Shown: positions 1 to 10,107, counted from the first letter of the stretch. The stretch: DNA of 22,989 nt from Hysterium pulicare CBS 123377 (GCA_000467715.1 AJFK01000145.1:1-22989), one strand, 5' to 3'. Translations and numbers: made by a program. The notes: generated by a model not told the origin, from the letters alone.

Positions 1-24
1 ATTAATAATTCCTAGAATTAATAA
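1..24. repeat. AT-rich edge repeat, copy of the right-edge repeat
   Basis: The first 24 bases match positions 22964-22987 in direct orientation with a single mismatch (CCT versus GCT in the middle). The shared core is ATTAATAATT, then a 3-base spacer, then AGAATTAATAA. Both edges of the window therefore lie in the same simple AT-rich repeat family. Whether this marks an element boundary, a widespread genomic repeat or an assembly edge cannot be decided from the window alone. Confidence 0.75.
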
Positions 25-1480
25 AATTCTTAAATATACTCTAGTTATGATGAGATCTACGCCTTGATTCCCAATCTGCACGCAAGTTACAACTAATTAT
101 GGGCCCATATAGAGAAGGGAATCCCATTTTTATTCAGCACATCCTATTTTATAGAGGGAATTCTAAACTATAAGATATTGTTTACTCTACATGGCTACAA
201 TGCCCTATTTTGGCTCTCTTTTACTATGTATTAGACTGCCTCTATGGCGACCAACTGGATATATCAGGTTTAGTAAGTAGAACAGTTTAGTCCTAGAGAG
301 CCTAGAGAACACGCTGATGGAGGCATCGTGTCCCATGAGCTGATACCGAGTCTATTCCGCAATCCTATGGAGCCCGCACTATACAAAAACTGATGAAAAA
401 GGGACGCGTATTCTATGATGCCTAAGGGTCTACACTGGCTCTACAACATCGATATAAAGTCAATGTTTGTCCAGTAAAAGGTGTTTCCGATTCGTTGCCA
501 TACTGGCATCTGTCAAGTTGTGGCCTAATTCCCTGGATGATAACAGCGTCAGAAAAAATCGAGGCTACCAGTGGGCCGCTCTTGATTTTAAAGTGGTCGA
601 GCGCCATAAGGATATCTCGGCATAACTTGCCTTGAGCCAATGGTGGACGCTTGAAGATATCGCGGTGAGATTAATACTACAGGAGTAATAGTTATCTCAG
701 AGTCCATTATTGCAGAAAGCCTTGGTGGGAAAAATATGGTACCAAGCAGAGTAACTAGCCCGCCGCGAGCTAGGATACTATCATGTAACTATCTCACGAA
801 AGTGTAAAAACAACAGAACGCTGGAGATACTGACAAAGATGAGGACAAGGGTATTATTGCCGGCGGGGAGGTGGCAGGCGAAAGCGGTGGAGCGACTGAC
901 CGACGGAGCGGAGAAAATAGTGAAACCACATCTCAAATTGAAACGAAGTTGCCGCAAGAGTAAGAGTGAGTACCAAATTATGACCCGGCTGTGAATAAGG
1001 TAGACTGGACGAGTAGACTGCCAACGATAAGACTGAGTGTGGAGAATATGAAAGTAGCTGCTGGCACACGAGCTGCTTAAAAGAGTCATAGCCTCACATG
1101 TATGTATTCCGTTCGGCCCACTCTAATGACAAGATGTCGACTAATTGATAGTCTTCGGATGGCCGCGGAAGTCTCAAAGTGGCAATCGCATCAAGTGACC
1201 ACCGGTTTGAAGGGGAATCAACCGCAGACAGCCACTGGTCCGTACATCGTAGGACTCAGTGACTTGTTTCCCAAGAAAAGCCTGCGACTTGATTTGTGAT
1301 GGTGGCTTCATCCGTGGACATATTCAAGGGGTGACATCAAGGGCGGGGAAGAAGTAAAAGCTGCAGACTGTTGCAGCAGCAGTCAACTCATGCATGACAT
1401 GGTAAGAACTTGAGCAAGGGGGAATATACAGGCTCTAGCTATTACATTACGTACGAAAAGTCATGGAAACAACTAGTCAG
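25..1480. other. Gene-poor stretch, no supported gene
   Basis: No recognisable protein domain, RNA gene or clean repeat was found. Open frames of 65-102 codons exist on both strands (for example minus 781-1089 and plus 1102-1299), but they overlap each other, show no family resemblance and have no convincing promoter or intron structure. I read this as degenerate intergenic or old transposon-derived DNA. Confidence 0.5.
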
Positions 1481-1674
1481 CGATGAAATAATCTCTACCA
1501 CCAAATCTGCCTCCGCCAACGACTCCAATGATGAGTCCTTTCGCGAGGTGAGCTCGGTGTCGTTCGTAGCGACCGCAACCAATGTCTGAAATTCCGATCA
1601 TATCCGTCCTCGTAGTTGGTATGATGAAGAAGCACAATAATATTACTTCCATTGCCCTTCGCTAACTTAGCTAT

Positions 1675-1875
1675 TCTGATTCTCTGCTCTGAGACGATTT
1701 CAAGGCATATTTCTCGCCGGGAACCTTTTCGTGGGAGAGCACTTGTAAAAACAGGAGCTTATTGGCTATCGCCTCCGGGATTGGCATCGCCTCTCCGCCG
1801 CTAGACCGATCATTTTGAGCGCTGTGGTGGTCCAGGTGCCATCGTTGCCGTCGTAGATGCCCACCTTGCGCTCAA
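1675..1875 (-). pseudogene. Possible coding relic, unidentified
   Basis: On the minus strand two adjacent frames read like protein. One contains VGIYDGNDGTWTTTAL and the next contains AMPIPEAIANKLLFLQVLSH followed by a KVPGEKYALKSS segment, ending at a TAG near 1675. The switch of frame inside about 200 bp suggests a frameshifted relic of a gene. I do not recognise the family, and chance is not excluded. Nothing else in 1480-2169 could be supported. Confidence 0.2.
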
Positions 1876-2169
1876 GGTATTAGAGTTAAGAGAAGTAGGT
1901 TAAACAAGTAGCAGAGGATAAATAGTTGTTTCTAGAAACAATCCTGGACAACGTTCGCGCATGTTCTTTGCGGACAGCTCTTGAACCGTGGTAATGAAAC
2001 GCTTGGTTAGTCAGGAAGCCGGAGAAATGCCCGGGTGGGAAAAGGTCCCGAGGGGAATTCTAATAATGAAAGCATGGGTTGAAGATACAACCTAAAGCTA
2101 CGAGATTGCGACGAGAACCAGTATCTATAGATATTTCCCGAAATGAATGAGACCCAAGACGCCCGAGTT

Positions 2170-3209
2170 TCAAGGCATAAGAGCCCCGAACACTTGCTGA
2201 ACAAAACCTCCCTCGACCATCTCCACAGTTCTTCTCGTAGCCTCATCCAAATCATCCTTCGGCAAGCCAAGCAACTCATTACTCAATCCCCTGCTCGATT
2301 CATAATCGCCGTCGCCATTGGGGAAGAAGACGCGAGAATACATAGACTTCGCGAGACCCGTCATGATACCCTTCTGCATCTCTTCAAGCCCATCTTTGTG
2401 TCTCTTGTCAGTAGCCTCGTAGCTGATCTCCCAGTCCTTGTCCGTGGTACCGAGAACGCGATGGAGAGAATCCAGCATATCGCGCTGACTCACCCTAAAG
2501 CTATCGAAATAAAACGGCTTATTCTTCCATTGTTCCAAACACGGCTCAGCGCCGCTCTCAGGCAAACTCAATAGCGCAGCCAAAGCCCGTCCACACTGCC
2601 TCCAAGTACTCGTATTAACCACCGTCTTCCCATCATCAAAAAACGTGACTTTCCTGCTCGCGATGTCGAACCCGTACCACGGTTCTCCCAGGGCGAGACT
2701 CCACTCATACCAGAAGCCGCAGACCATGGCCACGTACGCAACGCCGGCGCGCTCTACCTCTTCGCAGTTTTGAAGGGATTTCGCGCCGTAGGTGTCGTTT
2801 TCGTAAAGACCCTTATTGAAGACGTCGAAGCCGTAGACGTTCGGCATGATGTAGGGGACGCCGGCTTGAGCGGCTGCGGCGACGATCTTGCTGTGCAGGT
2901 CGGGGGGTGCGCGCACGCTGAGGGTTATGATGAGGAATTGTTGGCCGTACAGGGCGGAAACGAGGGAGGAGTCGTCTTCGGAGTCGTAGTTGACTTGGGC
3001 GATTTTAACCCCTTCTGGTAGGGTGCCTTTGCTGTTGGGGCGGGTTATGGCTGTGACGGTGTGTTTGCCGGTTTTGAGGAGCTCTTCGACGAAGTGCTTG
3101 CCGATGTGGCCACTTGCCTGGTGGATGTTAGGAGCTGGTATTGGGGTGTGGAATGAGGCTCACTTACGCCGATGATAGCGACCTTGGAAATGCTGTTGGT
3201 TTGAGCCAT
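2170..3209 (-). CDS. NmrA-like / isoflavone-reductase-like NAD(P)-binding oxidoreductase
   Basis: Two exons are predicted: 3209-3168 (14 codons) and 3117-2170, giving 329 residues, a normal length for this family. The 50-bp intron (3167-3118) has a GTAAGT donor and a CAG acceptor, and it splits the nucleotide-binding motif. Splicing yields GASGHIG at residues 14-20, the GxxGxxG dinucleotide-binding loop that follows a hydrophobic first strand (KVAII). Downstream, segments such as GVPYIMPNVYGFD and the following substrate-side region resemble fungal NmrA-like and CipA-type members of the atypical short-chain dehydrogenase superfamily. These are cytosolic redox-sensing or reductase proteins, often of unknown substrate. 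The ATG was chosen because it is the only one that feeds the donor in frame. A TATATA lies about 112 bp upstream. No frame damage is seen, so I take the gene as intact. The substrate and any regulatory role are unknown. Confidence 0.9.
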
Positions 3210-3319
3210 GGCGGATGTGGTGATGGAGCGAAAAGCGGGATGATATCTTGATTGGGGTTTGGAGTGAAGAAGAGGGCGAGATGTGAGTTATGAAATGGGT
3301 ATGCAAGAAGGGGAAAAGA

Positions 3320-3327
3320 ATATATAG
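3320..3327 (-). promoter_or_regulatory. Candidate TATA box of the NmrA-like gene
   Basis: TATATA read on the minus strand lies about 112 bp upstream of the start codon at 3209, in an otherwise purine/pyrimidine-skewed 5' region. The position and sequence fit a fungal core promoter. This is an inference from spacing only. Confidence 0.4.
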
Positions 3328-3796
3328 AGAGCTCGGAGATAAGAGGCTGGCGTTAAGAGAAGGCATGAAGGATGCCCGGATTTCTAAACGAAGTGGAAAA
3401 AGGGATTCTGAAAATCCAGCCGTTGAATACGCAGGTCCAAAACAAAACGGAGATATCACTAAACTTTTGCAGGGTCCTAGCACGCATGCTCTGCCTGTTT
3501 TATCATGCTCTCGTCACAAAAGCGGTACGCGAACGAAGAGGTTTAACCCGACGTCGTATAATCGGATAGAAATCCAGCCGGGTGTCGGCAGTCGGAGTCG
3601 GAGTGCTCAGGTAATCATACCTCTCCGCTTCCGGGGCTGCCGTGCGCTAAACTAGTTTGAGCGCCCCCAATCAGTTTTCTATGTTCCCTCTCTACCTTTC
3701 CCACAACCAGCTTCGGACTTGAAAGTTGGCGCTCGAATCTGAACGTCATTACTGCCTGGATTTATAGGTAAGAGAGCTAGACTTATCCCTCCAAAG

Positions 3797-4665
3797 CCAT
3801 GCTTCCCCCAGACTGACCTCTCTAACTTAGTCGGCAAGGTCTTCATGATAGCTCTCTCTCTCCAAGGAAAAGCAGCTTACCTCATTTCTCCGGGTCCACA
3901 ACATATCTGGATTCAATGGGAAGCAGCCCACTCAGGTCCTGTACTCCAAGGCCGCCATCGTCTACATTGCCGATCGACTCCATCAGAGAAACGCATGCCT
4001 TTTCAAGAAAGCAAGATTAGCCTTCCTACACCTCGATCTCGCAGAGTTAAGCACCGTCAAAGCCAGCGCCGCCGAGTTCCTAGCCAAAGAGCCAAGTCTG
4101 CACGTCCTTTTCGACAACGTAGTTGTTATGTTGCCACCACAAGGTTCGACGACAGCCCACTAAGACTCACGGCTGCATCCTCTTTATGCTGTTAACATAT
4201 TAATTATTGTAACAACGATCGAGGAGAACATTAGCACCGTCTGCATTACATAGGTCTCTTCCACATCCGCCGGCAGCATCCCTATGATGGCCTCGATTTC
4301 TCCTTTGATAAACCATTTACATACAAGTATCTCGAAGAAGAGTTTGATTAAGCTCAACCACGCGTAAGCGGCGATTATATTTAAAGCTCTCATTCATAGT
4401 TAATTTCATTCAATAATGTAACGATGTTGCTATGATTTTGCGTTGAGTTCACAAGTATCTCGTCAGCACGACCAAGAATAACCTGCACGCAACTAATGTC
4501 GCCCGTCACCACCACAAGGACGGCATCGTCATCGTATCCCTCAACCCAGGAAATCTAGACTCAGATCTTGAGCTGCTCAGCTAGGCTAGTTGTGTATCCT
4601 CCGATCGTACTGAGCTTTTCGAGGCAATGTCGGATAAGCTTGGATTGAGACGTTGGGGATATTTA
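3797..4665 (+). pseudogene. Short-chain dehydrogenase/reductase (SDR) pseudogene
   Basis: Three frame-broken blocks together resemble one fungal SDR of the retinol-dehydrogenase-like type. Near 3797-3850 the segment TDLSNLVGKVFMIA matches the usual start before the nucleotide-binding loop. From 3900 to a TAA at 4161, one open frame gives VLYSKAAIVYIADR, then LAFLHLDLAELSTVKASAAE, then LHVLFDNVVVM, where families normally have an NNAGVM-type motif. From 4453, YLVSTTKNNLHATNVARHHH and KDGIVIVSLNPGNLDSDLE correspond to the region around the catalytic Tyr-x-x-x-Lys, with a TAG at 4582 and further similarity (TELFEAMSD) to about 4665. The GxxxGxG loop, the NNAG motif and the catalytic Lys are lost. 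About 290 bp between 4163 and 4453 is unrelated or heavily degraded. The gene is clearly inactive. Confidence 0.75.
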
Positions 4666-5029
4666 TCTGGAGTGAGTGGGATATCCTTTCTCGCTACTGT
4701 TCTTGGGGGACTTGCTGATATGCGAAATACCTAGGGCTGGCTCTCGCAGATCTGTGATGACTTAATGCTTGTTTCGAAGCCGGAGAGTGAGGGGAGGATA
4801 GCGGTGGTGATATTGTAAGGATCACGTGATGCTGTATATGTCGGTTGAGACTGCTGACTTGATAGCCTTTGGGGAAGTTGTCCCAGTCATGTATACCTTG
4901 AGAACGAAGTCGGTAACTAATTTCATACGTGTCATATGAGAAAATCTGCTTCTGGGAAGCATGGCTTTTGAGACGAGTATCACCCGGTATAATCTTCAAG
5001 TAGTACGATTTTCACTTTGTAGCATTATC
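4666..5029. other. No feature recognised
   Basis: This stretch between the SDR relic and a repetitive AT-rich segment holds only overlapping short open frames (including one of 101 codons on the minus strand) without family resemblance. Nothing can be annotated. Confidence 0.4.
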
Positions 5030-5400
5030 CCGGTGGAAGAGCTTCTTCCCAGTGGGTATCCCTCTAAGGCGCTACTTGATGAGTACATTTCTTCCCCGGA
5101 AAGCTTTCTCTTTCAGAAGCTAATTCGCTAAGGAGAGTTATTCTGAAAGAAATTTTGGAAGAATTTCTTTCTAGAGACTAAGCCACTAGGCCGATTTTCA
5201 CTTACAATAGTATTCTTGTTGAGATGTTTGCTTCTGAGAGGTTTATCCTATAAGATGCTAAGTCTCTATTACGACTTTTACTTGGTAAGACGTTTGTGTC
5301 AGAAGATCTGCTTTGAGTTTCTAAGATAAATCCTACTTATCACGAGAGTTTTTACATTAACGTTGAATATAGTATAACAGAGCTATTGCAAAAAATTTGA
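5030..5400. repeat. Degenerate repeat region rich in GAAG/CTTC hairpins
   Basis: The segment repeatedly uses short self-complementary words, such as GGAAGAGCTTCTTCC at its left end and pairs of TCAGAAG and GCTTCTGAGAG further on. It is AT-rich and broken by stops in every frame. Words similar to these recur at 7770-8100, there best seen on the opposite strand, so the two regions may be copies of one decayed repeat family. Nothing coding could be supported. Confidence 0.35.
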
Positions 5401-6600
5401 TCGATCTCTACCTTGCTGCAGTACTATTTCACAAACCTAAGTTTTACAGATTTAAGCTGCGATCTTGAGTGTTCTGAACGTGGGAAAGTTCTATGGTAAA
5501 TCTCTAACATGTGCGTAGTTCGCAGATTGGCAAGACCCCGGCAATCGTGAGGAGAGCAGGTCCCATCTTACCAACATCAATGCAGTCAGATTGCCGGCTA
5601 TCCCACCTGTGACCTGACGCAGTACCTGACTAAGACATAATCCGTCAAAGATCCCAGATACCTCGCTAAGCCCAAGCCCCAGACGTGCGAAGCATTTACC
5701 CGGTTCCCGCCCCCGGAATCTAGGACCGTAGCCGAATATAAATCTAAATCCAACACCCTCAATTTGGATACGGCGCAAAATGTTTCCCAAGTTGGTAAAA
5801 AGAACAAACTTAACGTCCGGCTCGGTCCGTGGCTTCGGAGAGCGAAGTAAGGCTTGAAATAGGGCCTGGCTATTTTCGGTTTAGTTTACGCTCACATATC
5901 TTGGCGGGGTGACTCAATTCAATCTACACAAAAGCCTGGTGGGTGCTGGATGGGCAGGGGGTGTGATCCTTCCCGTAGCGCTTGGCCTTCAACCACACAC
6001 TGACTTCATTAAAGGATTCTACCCGTGGAACATACTTATGTGCGAGAGCATACGCCAACATGAACTAATTTGACATGCTCCGAAAGTAATACACTTAGAT
6101 ACGCTCAGATGCGCTGAGCTACACACTAAAGATGCAGCATGCTCTATTCATTCGGCGGAGTTCTAGCCCGCGAAGGACTTTGGTGGTAATGCCGCTCAAG
6201 GGCTATGAATGAGATTCCCAGAGATATGGGATATGGAAACGACCTCCCGATCTTACGTCCCATAATCCAGGACCCGATTTACCATATCTCCATTCCGCAG
6301 AGTTCATTTATCCGTACCTCCGTTACATCATTCAACGCATATGTACATCGGTTGGGGCCTGAAATTAGATTGAAGCTACTTCTCTCAAGGATAGAACCAA
6401 CAATGAATCATGTGGAATCATTGTTTCAACCCATGAACATTCTCTTCAATGCATCATTGACCGGCTGTCAGAAGTCAATCTACCAATTGGAATCTCACGA
6501 GAGCAGCTTCAACAATCAAGTCGAACAGGGAGTGCGGAAGAAAGGATGGAAATGAGCTGTTGGACGGTGGCGAGACTTCGAAGCCATGACGTGAGTTGAT
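5401..6600. other. Intergenic stretch, no supported gene
   Basis: There is an open frame of 116 codons at 6205-6555 on the plus strand and frames of 69-99 codons at 5491-5807 on the minus strand. None resembles a known family or shows introns or promoter elements. The 6205-6555 frame starts at a plausible ATG, but its 3' end is close to the promoter of the next gene and its composition is unremarkable, so it is not called as a gene. A short hairpin (GCTCAG/CTGAGC) sits at 6103-6119. Confidence 0.4.
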
Positions 6601-6623
6601 GGGTTGTGAGGCAGACAGAAATG

Positions 6624-6630
6624 TATAAAT
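6624..6630 (+). promoter_or_regulatory. Candidate TATA box of the secreted protein gene
   Basis: TATAAAT lies 117 bp upstream of the ATG at 6741 and is followed by a CT/CA-rich leader ending in TCATCAAAATGA. This is a typical context for a well-expressed filamentous-fungal gene. The call rests on sequence and spacing only. Confidence 0.55.
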
Positions 6631-6740
6631 ATTTCCCATTCCTCTCGGTTTCGAGAGTCATCGGAATCAGTTCAAACATCACTTCTACGTATCACTTCAA
6701 ATCACCACTTCCAATTTTCCAACACCAACTTCTCATCAAA

Positions 6741-7287
6741 ATGAAGTTCACAGTCTCCGCCATCGTTCTTGCCCTCTCTTTGACTGTGGCTGCCAGGCCT
6801 TCCCTCGGTGATACCTCCACTCTCCTTTCTCTTCCCGTTCCCAGCTCCATTTCCTTATCTACCGTTCCCCATCCCACCACATCCAACCTACCATCTGACC
6901 GCTTTCCACCCTACCCCTCTTAAACTCCCTCCCCTCTCCTCTCCCCCAACCCGACTAACCCCCAGCCCCAGACTCCACAACAACGGACCTCATAACCTCC
7001 TACAATTCCCTCCTCTCCCGCGAGGCCGAAGCCGCAGCCGCATCCAGCAGCCTGAGCGCTCGCTCCGACATCGAGGTCCGCTGCTGCGACTCTATTTCTC
7101 CGTGCTGTGATATCAAAACTTGCAAGAGATCGCGCGACAACTGTTATAAATTCTGTGGGGGCTCTACTGACGCTGGGGGTGTGGGATGCGTTCTTGGTGA
7201 GTTCTATGAGTGTGTTGAAGAGGGTGGAGAGTTGGAAGAGGAAAGTGCTGACTGAGATTAGGTTGCTTGACTGCTTGCCCGGCTTAG
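6741..7287 (+). CDS. Small secreted cysteine-rich protein, effector candidate
   Basis: Predicted exons are 6741-6807, 6966-7196 and 7262-7287, encoding 107 residues. Intron 1 has a weak GTGATA donor, a CTAAC branch site and a CAG acceptor; a second CAG six bases on would also keep frame. Intron 2 (65 bp) is canonical: GTGAGT donor, GCTGAC branch, TTAG acceptor. Residues 1-18 form a signal peptide with a hydrophobic core (AIVLALSLTVAA). A Ser/Ala-rich spacer follows, containing SREAEAAAA and resembling Kex2/dipeptidyl-aminopeptidase processing sites. The C-terminal half holds ten cysteines, at 62, 63, 69, 70, 75, 82, 86, 97, 101 and 105. The even number fits five disulfides, which is one reason to prefer splicing intron 2 over reading through to a TGA at 7253 (nine cysteines). 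I know no named family with this spacing. Such proteins are typically exported and act outside the cell; the function here is unknown. Confidence 0.7.
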
Positions 7288-7769
7288 ATATGGCGTTGAG
7301 TTGGAAAGGGCATGAGAGGAATGGTTGACGAGAGGGAAGCGGCGCTGAGGGTGGGGCAGGATGAAGAGTTTTGGCGGAGGGAGACGAGGGATGGTGTGGG
7401 GGGTATCTATTCTTGTCATTTCCTTTTCCTGATCTGCTAGTTAGTTGGTAGTTGGGAATTATACACTCATTTGAATCTCTTTGCGTGTCTCCCGTCTCCT
7501 TTCAAAAACTGGAAAAGATCTACCAACGAGCGGTTCTATTCCAGGGAGATGATAGCATGCCTTGCATTCTAACAATCAGCACAACAAGGTTCATGAGGTG
7601 TATGTCATTTGATATCCTGCCGTCCAGATTGTACCTCTAGGCAGCGCTAGAGGTCTTTCGGGGATTATAACGGGGCAGCCATTTCTAAAAGTAATATGCC
7701 TAGGCTAACGTTTCTTAGCCACATGTAAGTTTTGAAAAGCTTATCTTCCCAGATGTAATACTCTTGAAC
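7288..7769. other. 3' flank of the secreted protein gene, no further gene
   Basis: A G-rich stretch (7300-7400) follows the stop codon and then AT-rich sequence. No second gene, RNA or repeat was recognised. Short open frames here lack any family resemblance. Confidence 0.4.
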
Positions 7770-8100
7770 CAAATACTACGAAGAGAAAATACTATCGGAG
7801 AAGCATAGCCTCTGGTGGGCATTTCTTCTCGCAGGCGATATATTAGACTTACTTAAGAAGGAACAAGTATTCCTGTCAGAGAGCTTTTCTTCTAAAACTC
7901 GCATGAAAATAAAGAAACTCGTAAGGGAAGCAAATCTTCCGAGAAGCAGTGCTTCTCCAAGCAAATGAAGATTTTTAATGAGCGAGGGAAATGAAGTCGC
8001 TCTCGGAAGTAACACTTCTGAGACGAAACTTAAGAAACCACGGACGTGAAGATGAAGAATCCAGATAAAGAATCCCTTCCCGAAAGCAAAAATTCAGCTA
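7770..8100. repeat. Array of short imperfect hairpins (GAAGC/GCTTC)
   Basis: At intervals of roughly 50-60 bp the sequence shows half-sites that can pair locally, for example GAGAAGCAGTGCTTCTC near 7950, GGAGAAGCATAGCCTCT near 7796, and TCTCGGAAG facing CTTCTGAGA near 8002-8020. The copies are diverged, so the unit length is approximate. Related words occur in 5030-5400. I take it as a decayed tandem or interspersed repeat rather than coding DNA, since every frame is interrupted. Confidence 0.4.
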
Positions 8101-8169
8101 CGTATTTTAAATAAGTATGGGAGGTTCCACTAAGCTAATGCAAAAATCGCTTCACGGCTCCAAATCCTC

Positions 8170-8490
8170 ACGGAAAATATTGTGAGGTGCAACGCACACC
8201 TTATAATTTTAGCAACCTCAAAACCCACGCGGACACTATTATGCGGTGTACACTACACTTGTTTTTTATATTTTCAAGAATTGTACGGCAAATACTACGC
8301 TACACTTAATAATTTTATGCGACTTTAAAATATGTATGGATAATATTATACAGTATGCGCTACACTTAAAACTTTTTGCAATTTTTTAAATTCAAGGTGT
8401 AGCGTATACCGCATAATATCGCGCAACTTCAAAATTAACATGGACAATGTTATATAATGTACGCTACACTTTATGAGATACTCTATGCGA
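8170..8490. repeat. Degenerate satellite of palindromic units (about 55 bp period)
   Basis: Five to six diverged units follow each other, beginning near 8176, 8235, 8281, 8342, 8393 (inverted) and 8445. Each carries a palindrome of the form TATTATGCGGTGTA followed by a CGCTACACTT-type half, separated by a spacer resembling GCAACTTCAAAATTAAC then ATGGACA. The first copy (8176-8210) can be aligned over its full 35 bp with the palindrome inside the MITE-like element at 17910-17944. Divergence is mostly toward A/T, as expected of old or RIP-mutated repeats. No coding capacity is apparent. Confidence 0.7.
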
Positions 8491-9787
8491 AATCGCACAT
8501 TACTTTTTTTACTCGCCGACGATTTTTATATAATAGGGAGATTATATTTTCTTCTTGTCTACCTTTTTACCTAGTATCGGAATATTTTCCTACTATTAAA
8601 TTATCCTCTTAGAATTAGAAATCTTGAAAATACCTTCCATTAATCTGTATTATTAGATATTAAAACGTTTCGAATGTAATGCCTTGCCTCTAAATAAAAC
8701 TTCTAGTACACGGTAGATCTTTCAATGCCTGAGAAGCTCGTTAAAATTTCAAGTGTAAATGACGTTCTCCGTCTTCACAAAATACCAAGGCGTCTATGAC
8801 ACGGGAGGTAGTCTCGCTGGGCATCGCTCATTAGGATGCGGAAGCAGACATCAATTATTCTCAGAGAAGGCTTAAATTTGGTCAGCAAGTTGCCTCTATA
8901 TTCACCTTCTATCGCATTTCGAGCCCTTTGTTAGAGACCAAGGGTATACTCGAAGAAAGAGAAAAAAAATTTACCCGCACTACGAAGAACTGTCTCACGA
9001 CTAACAAAACCATTACTAACCCCTAACCTAGAGGATTAGCCGCGTGGGAAGGTGAAGGAAAGGAAGATACAAATTCTACGCAGGCGCAGAAACCGGAAAG
9101 CTCGAATGTCCATGTCATGGTGTTCCTTCCGATTAGAAGTGAAGTTTCATGAAAAGCCAACATCAATCTCTTGCAGCGGAATGTTAGTATGCAAGGTAGA
9201 GCTCCAAACTCAACTACAGCCTGAAAACAATCATCGCAAAGCTAAGGAGAAGCATTTTAGCCAAACTAATGCCTCCTCAATAGCCGCTTGATATGATCAA
9301 TGGGACTCCATGCTCTGGTAGCGGAGCTATCGCATCCACCCACGCATTCGAAGGACCTGGCGAGATCGGTTTGGGCTCGACGCAAGTTTGCTCCAATGAG
9401 GATGCAAGTGTAACTCCATGTCTCAACTGGCGGCAAAAGCCCCCAACTGCAAGCTCAGTATCGTGGGTTCAAAATAGTCTTACGCCTTCCGCCCGCCCGA
9501 TAATAGTCTCGCTGAGCTTGTCTTGACGGAATTCCTACTGTAGTCAGAAGTTCCTTGAGGCAGGAGTGAAGTCTGAAGTGCCAGTATAAGTACTTGCTGT
9601 CCATTCACTCCCCATATGATTTAGGCTGCATTATAGTAAGCAATTAGTGCTCTCTACTCTTTCGGCTCGACCGTACTGTTCATGCTGAAGACATCACCGC
9701 AAGCTGGAGATATCATGCGAGAATTGGGCTTCGTGATAGCTATACGCAAGCTAGACTTGGCTTCTTCAGGTAAGCGATAAGTCAACA
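8491..9787. other. AT-rich then mixed intergenic DNA, no supported gene
   Basis: 8491-8760 is AT-rich without clear repeats. 8760-9787 has more balanced composition and contains open frames of 77-79 codons (9052-9291 and 9293-9526 on the plus strand), but none with recognisable domains, promoter or splice signals. No tRNA or other RNA gene was seen. Confidence 0.4.
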
Positions 9788-10107
9788 TTATGCTGGGGTT
9801 AGTTTAACGAAGGAGTAATCCAGAGGGTTCTCGATATAGCTGAACTTGAGGCCAGCCTGGACTTCAACTAGAACTCTGATCCAAATATCCTCAATATCAA
9901 TATTTACATTTCTATGAAGCATCAAGCTATGATAATAATGTTCAGAACCAACCCGCCTTTTCCATGAGACCTGAAATCTCAGAACATGGCGAACTGTGCG
10001 GTAGCGAAGAGGGCGATGCTCCAATGCATGAAATTCTTCATGTACTGACGTAGAAATAGAAAGTACAACCTCACTTTTCACGAACACTCACCTCCAACAA
10101 GAACCAT
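9788..10107 (-). CDS. Possible small two-exon gene, hypothetical
   Basis: An ATG at 10107 gives five full codons (MVLVG) before a GTGAGT donor at 10091. A 47-bp intron with a CAG acceptor at 10045 would join it in frame to an open exon running to a TAA at 9788, for a 90-residue product. The second exon includes HEEFHALEHRPLRYRTVRH and ends DYSFVKLTPA. No domain, signal peptide or membrane segment was recognised, and the intron lacks a good CTRAY branch site. The unspliced frame is also open for 99 codons but starts with a non-ATG codon. This may be a real small gene, a fragment of a larger decayed gene, or chance. Confidence 0.25.

Noticed and set aside
2143-3021. Plus-strand open frames of 83-143 codons opposite the NmrA-like gene
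   Set aside because: They are antisense to a clearly family-matching, spliced gene and have no resemblance of their own.
3160-3483. 107-codon minus-strand frame upstream of the NmrA-like gene
   Set aside because: It overlaps the promoter, leader and first exon of that gene in another frame, and its Ser/His-rich product resembles translated leader sequence.
4184-4393. Minus-strand 69-codon frame with two hydrophobic stretches, a possible small membrane protein
   Set aside because: It lies in the degraded middle of the SDR pseudogene on the other strand, has no promoter or homology signal, and short hydrophobic frames are common in AT-rich DNA.
6103-6119. GCTCAG/CTGAGC hairpin as a terminator or RNA element
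   Set aside because: A six-base-pair stem with a five-base loop is expected by chance in a window of this size, and nothing adjacent needs it.
6966-7255. Read-through version of the secreted protein ending at a TGA at 7253 (118 residues, nine cysteines)
   Set aside because: A canonical intron (GTGAGT, GCTGAC, TTAG) at 7197-7261 gives an even cysteine count and a more protein-like C-terminus. The read-through form remains a fallback if RNA data support it.
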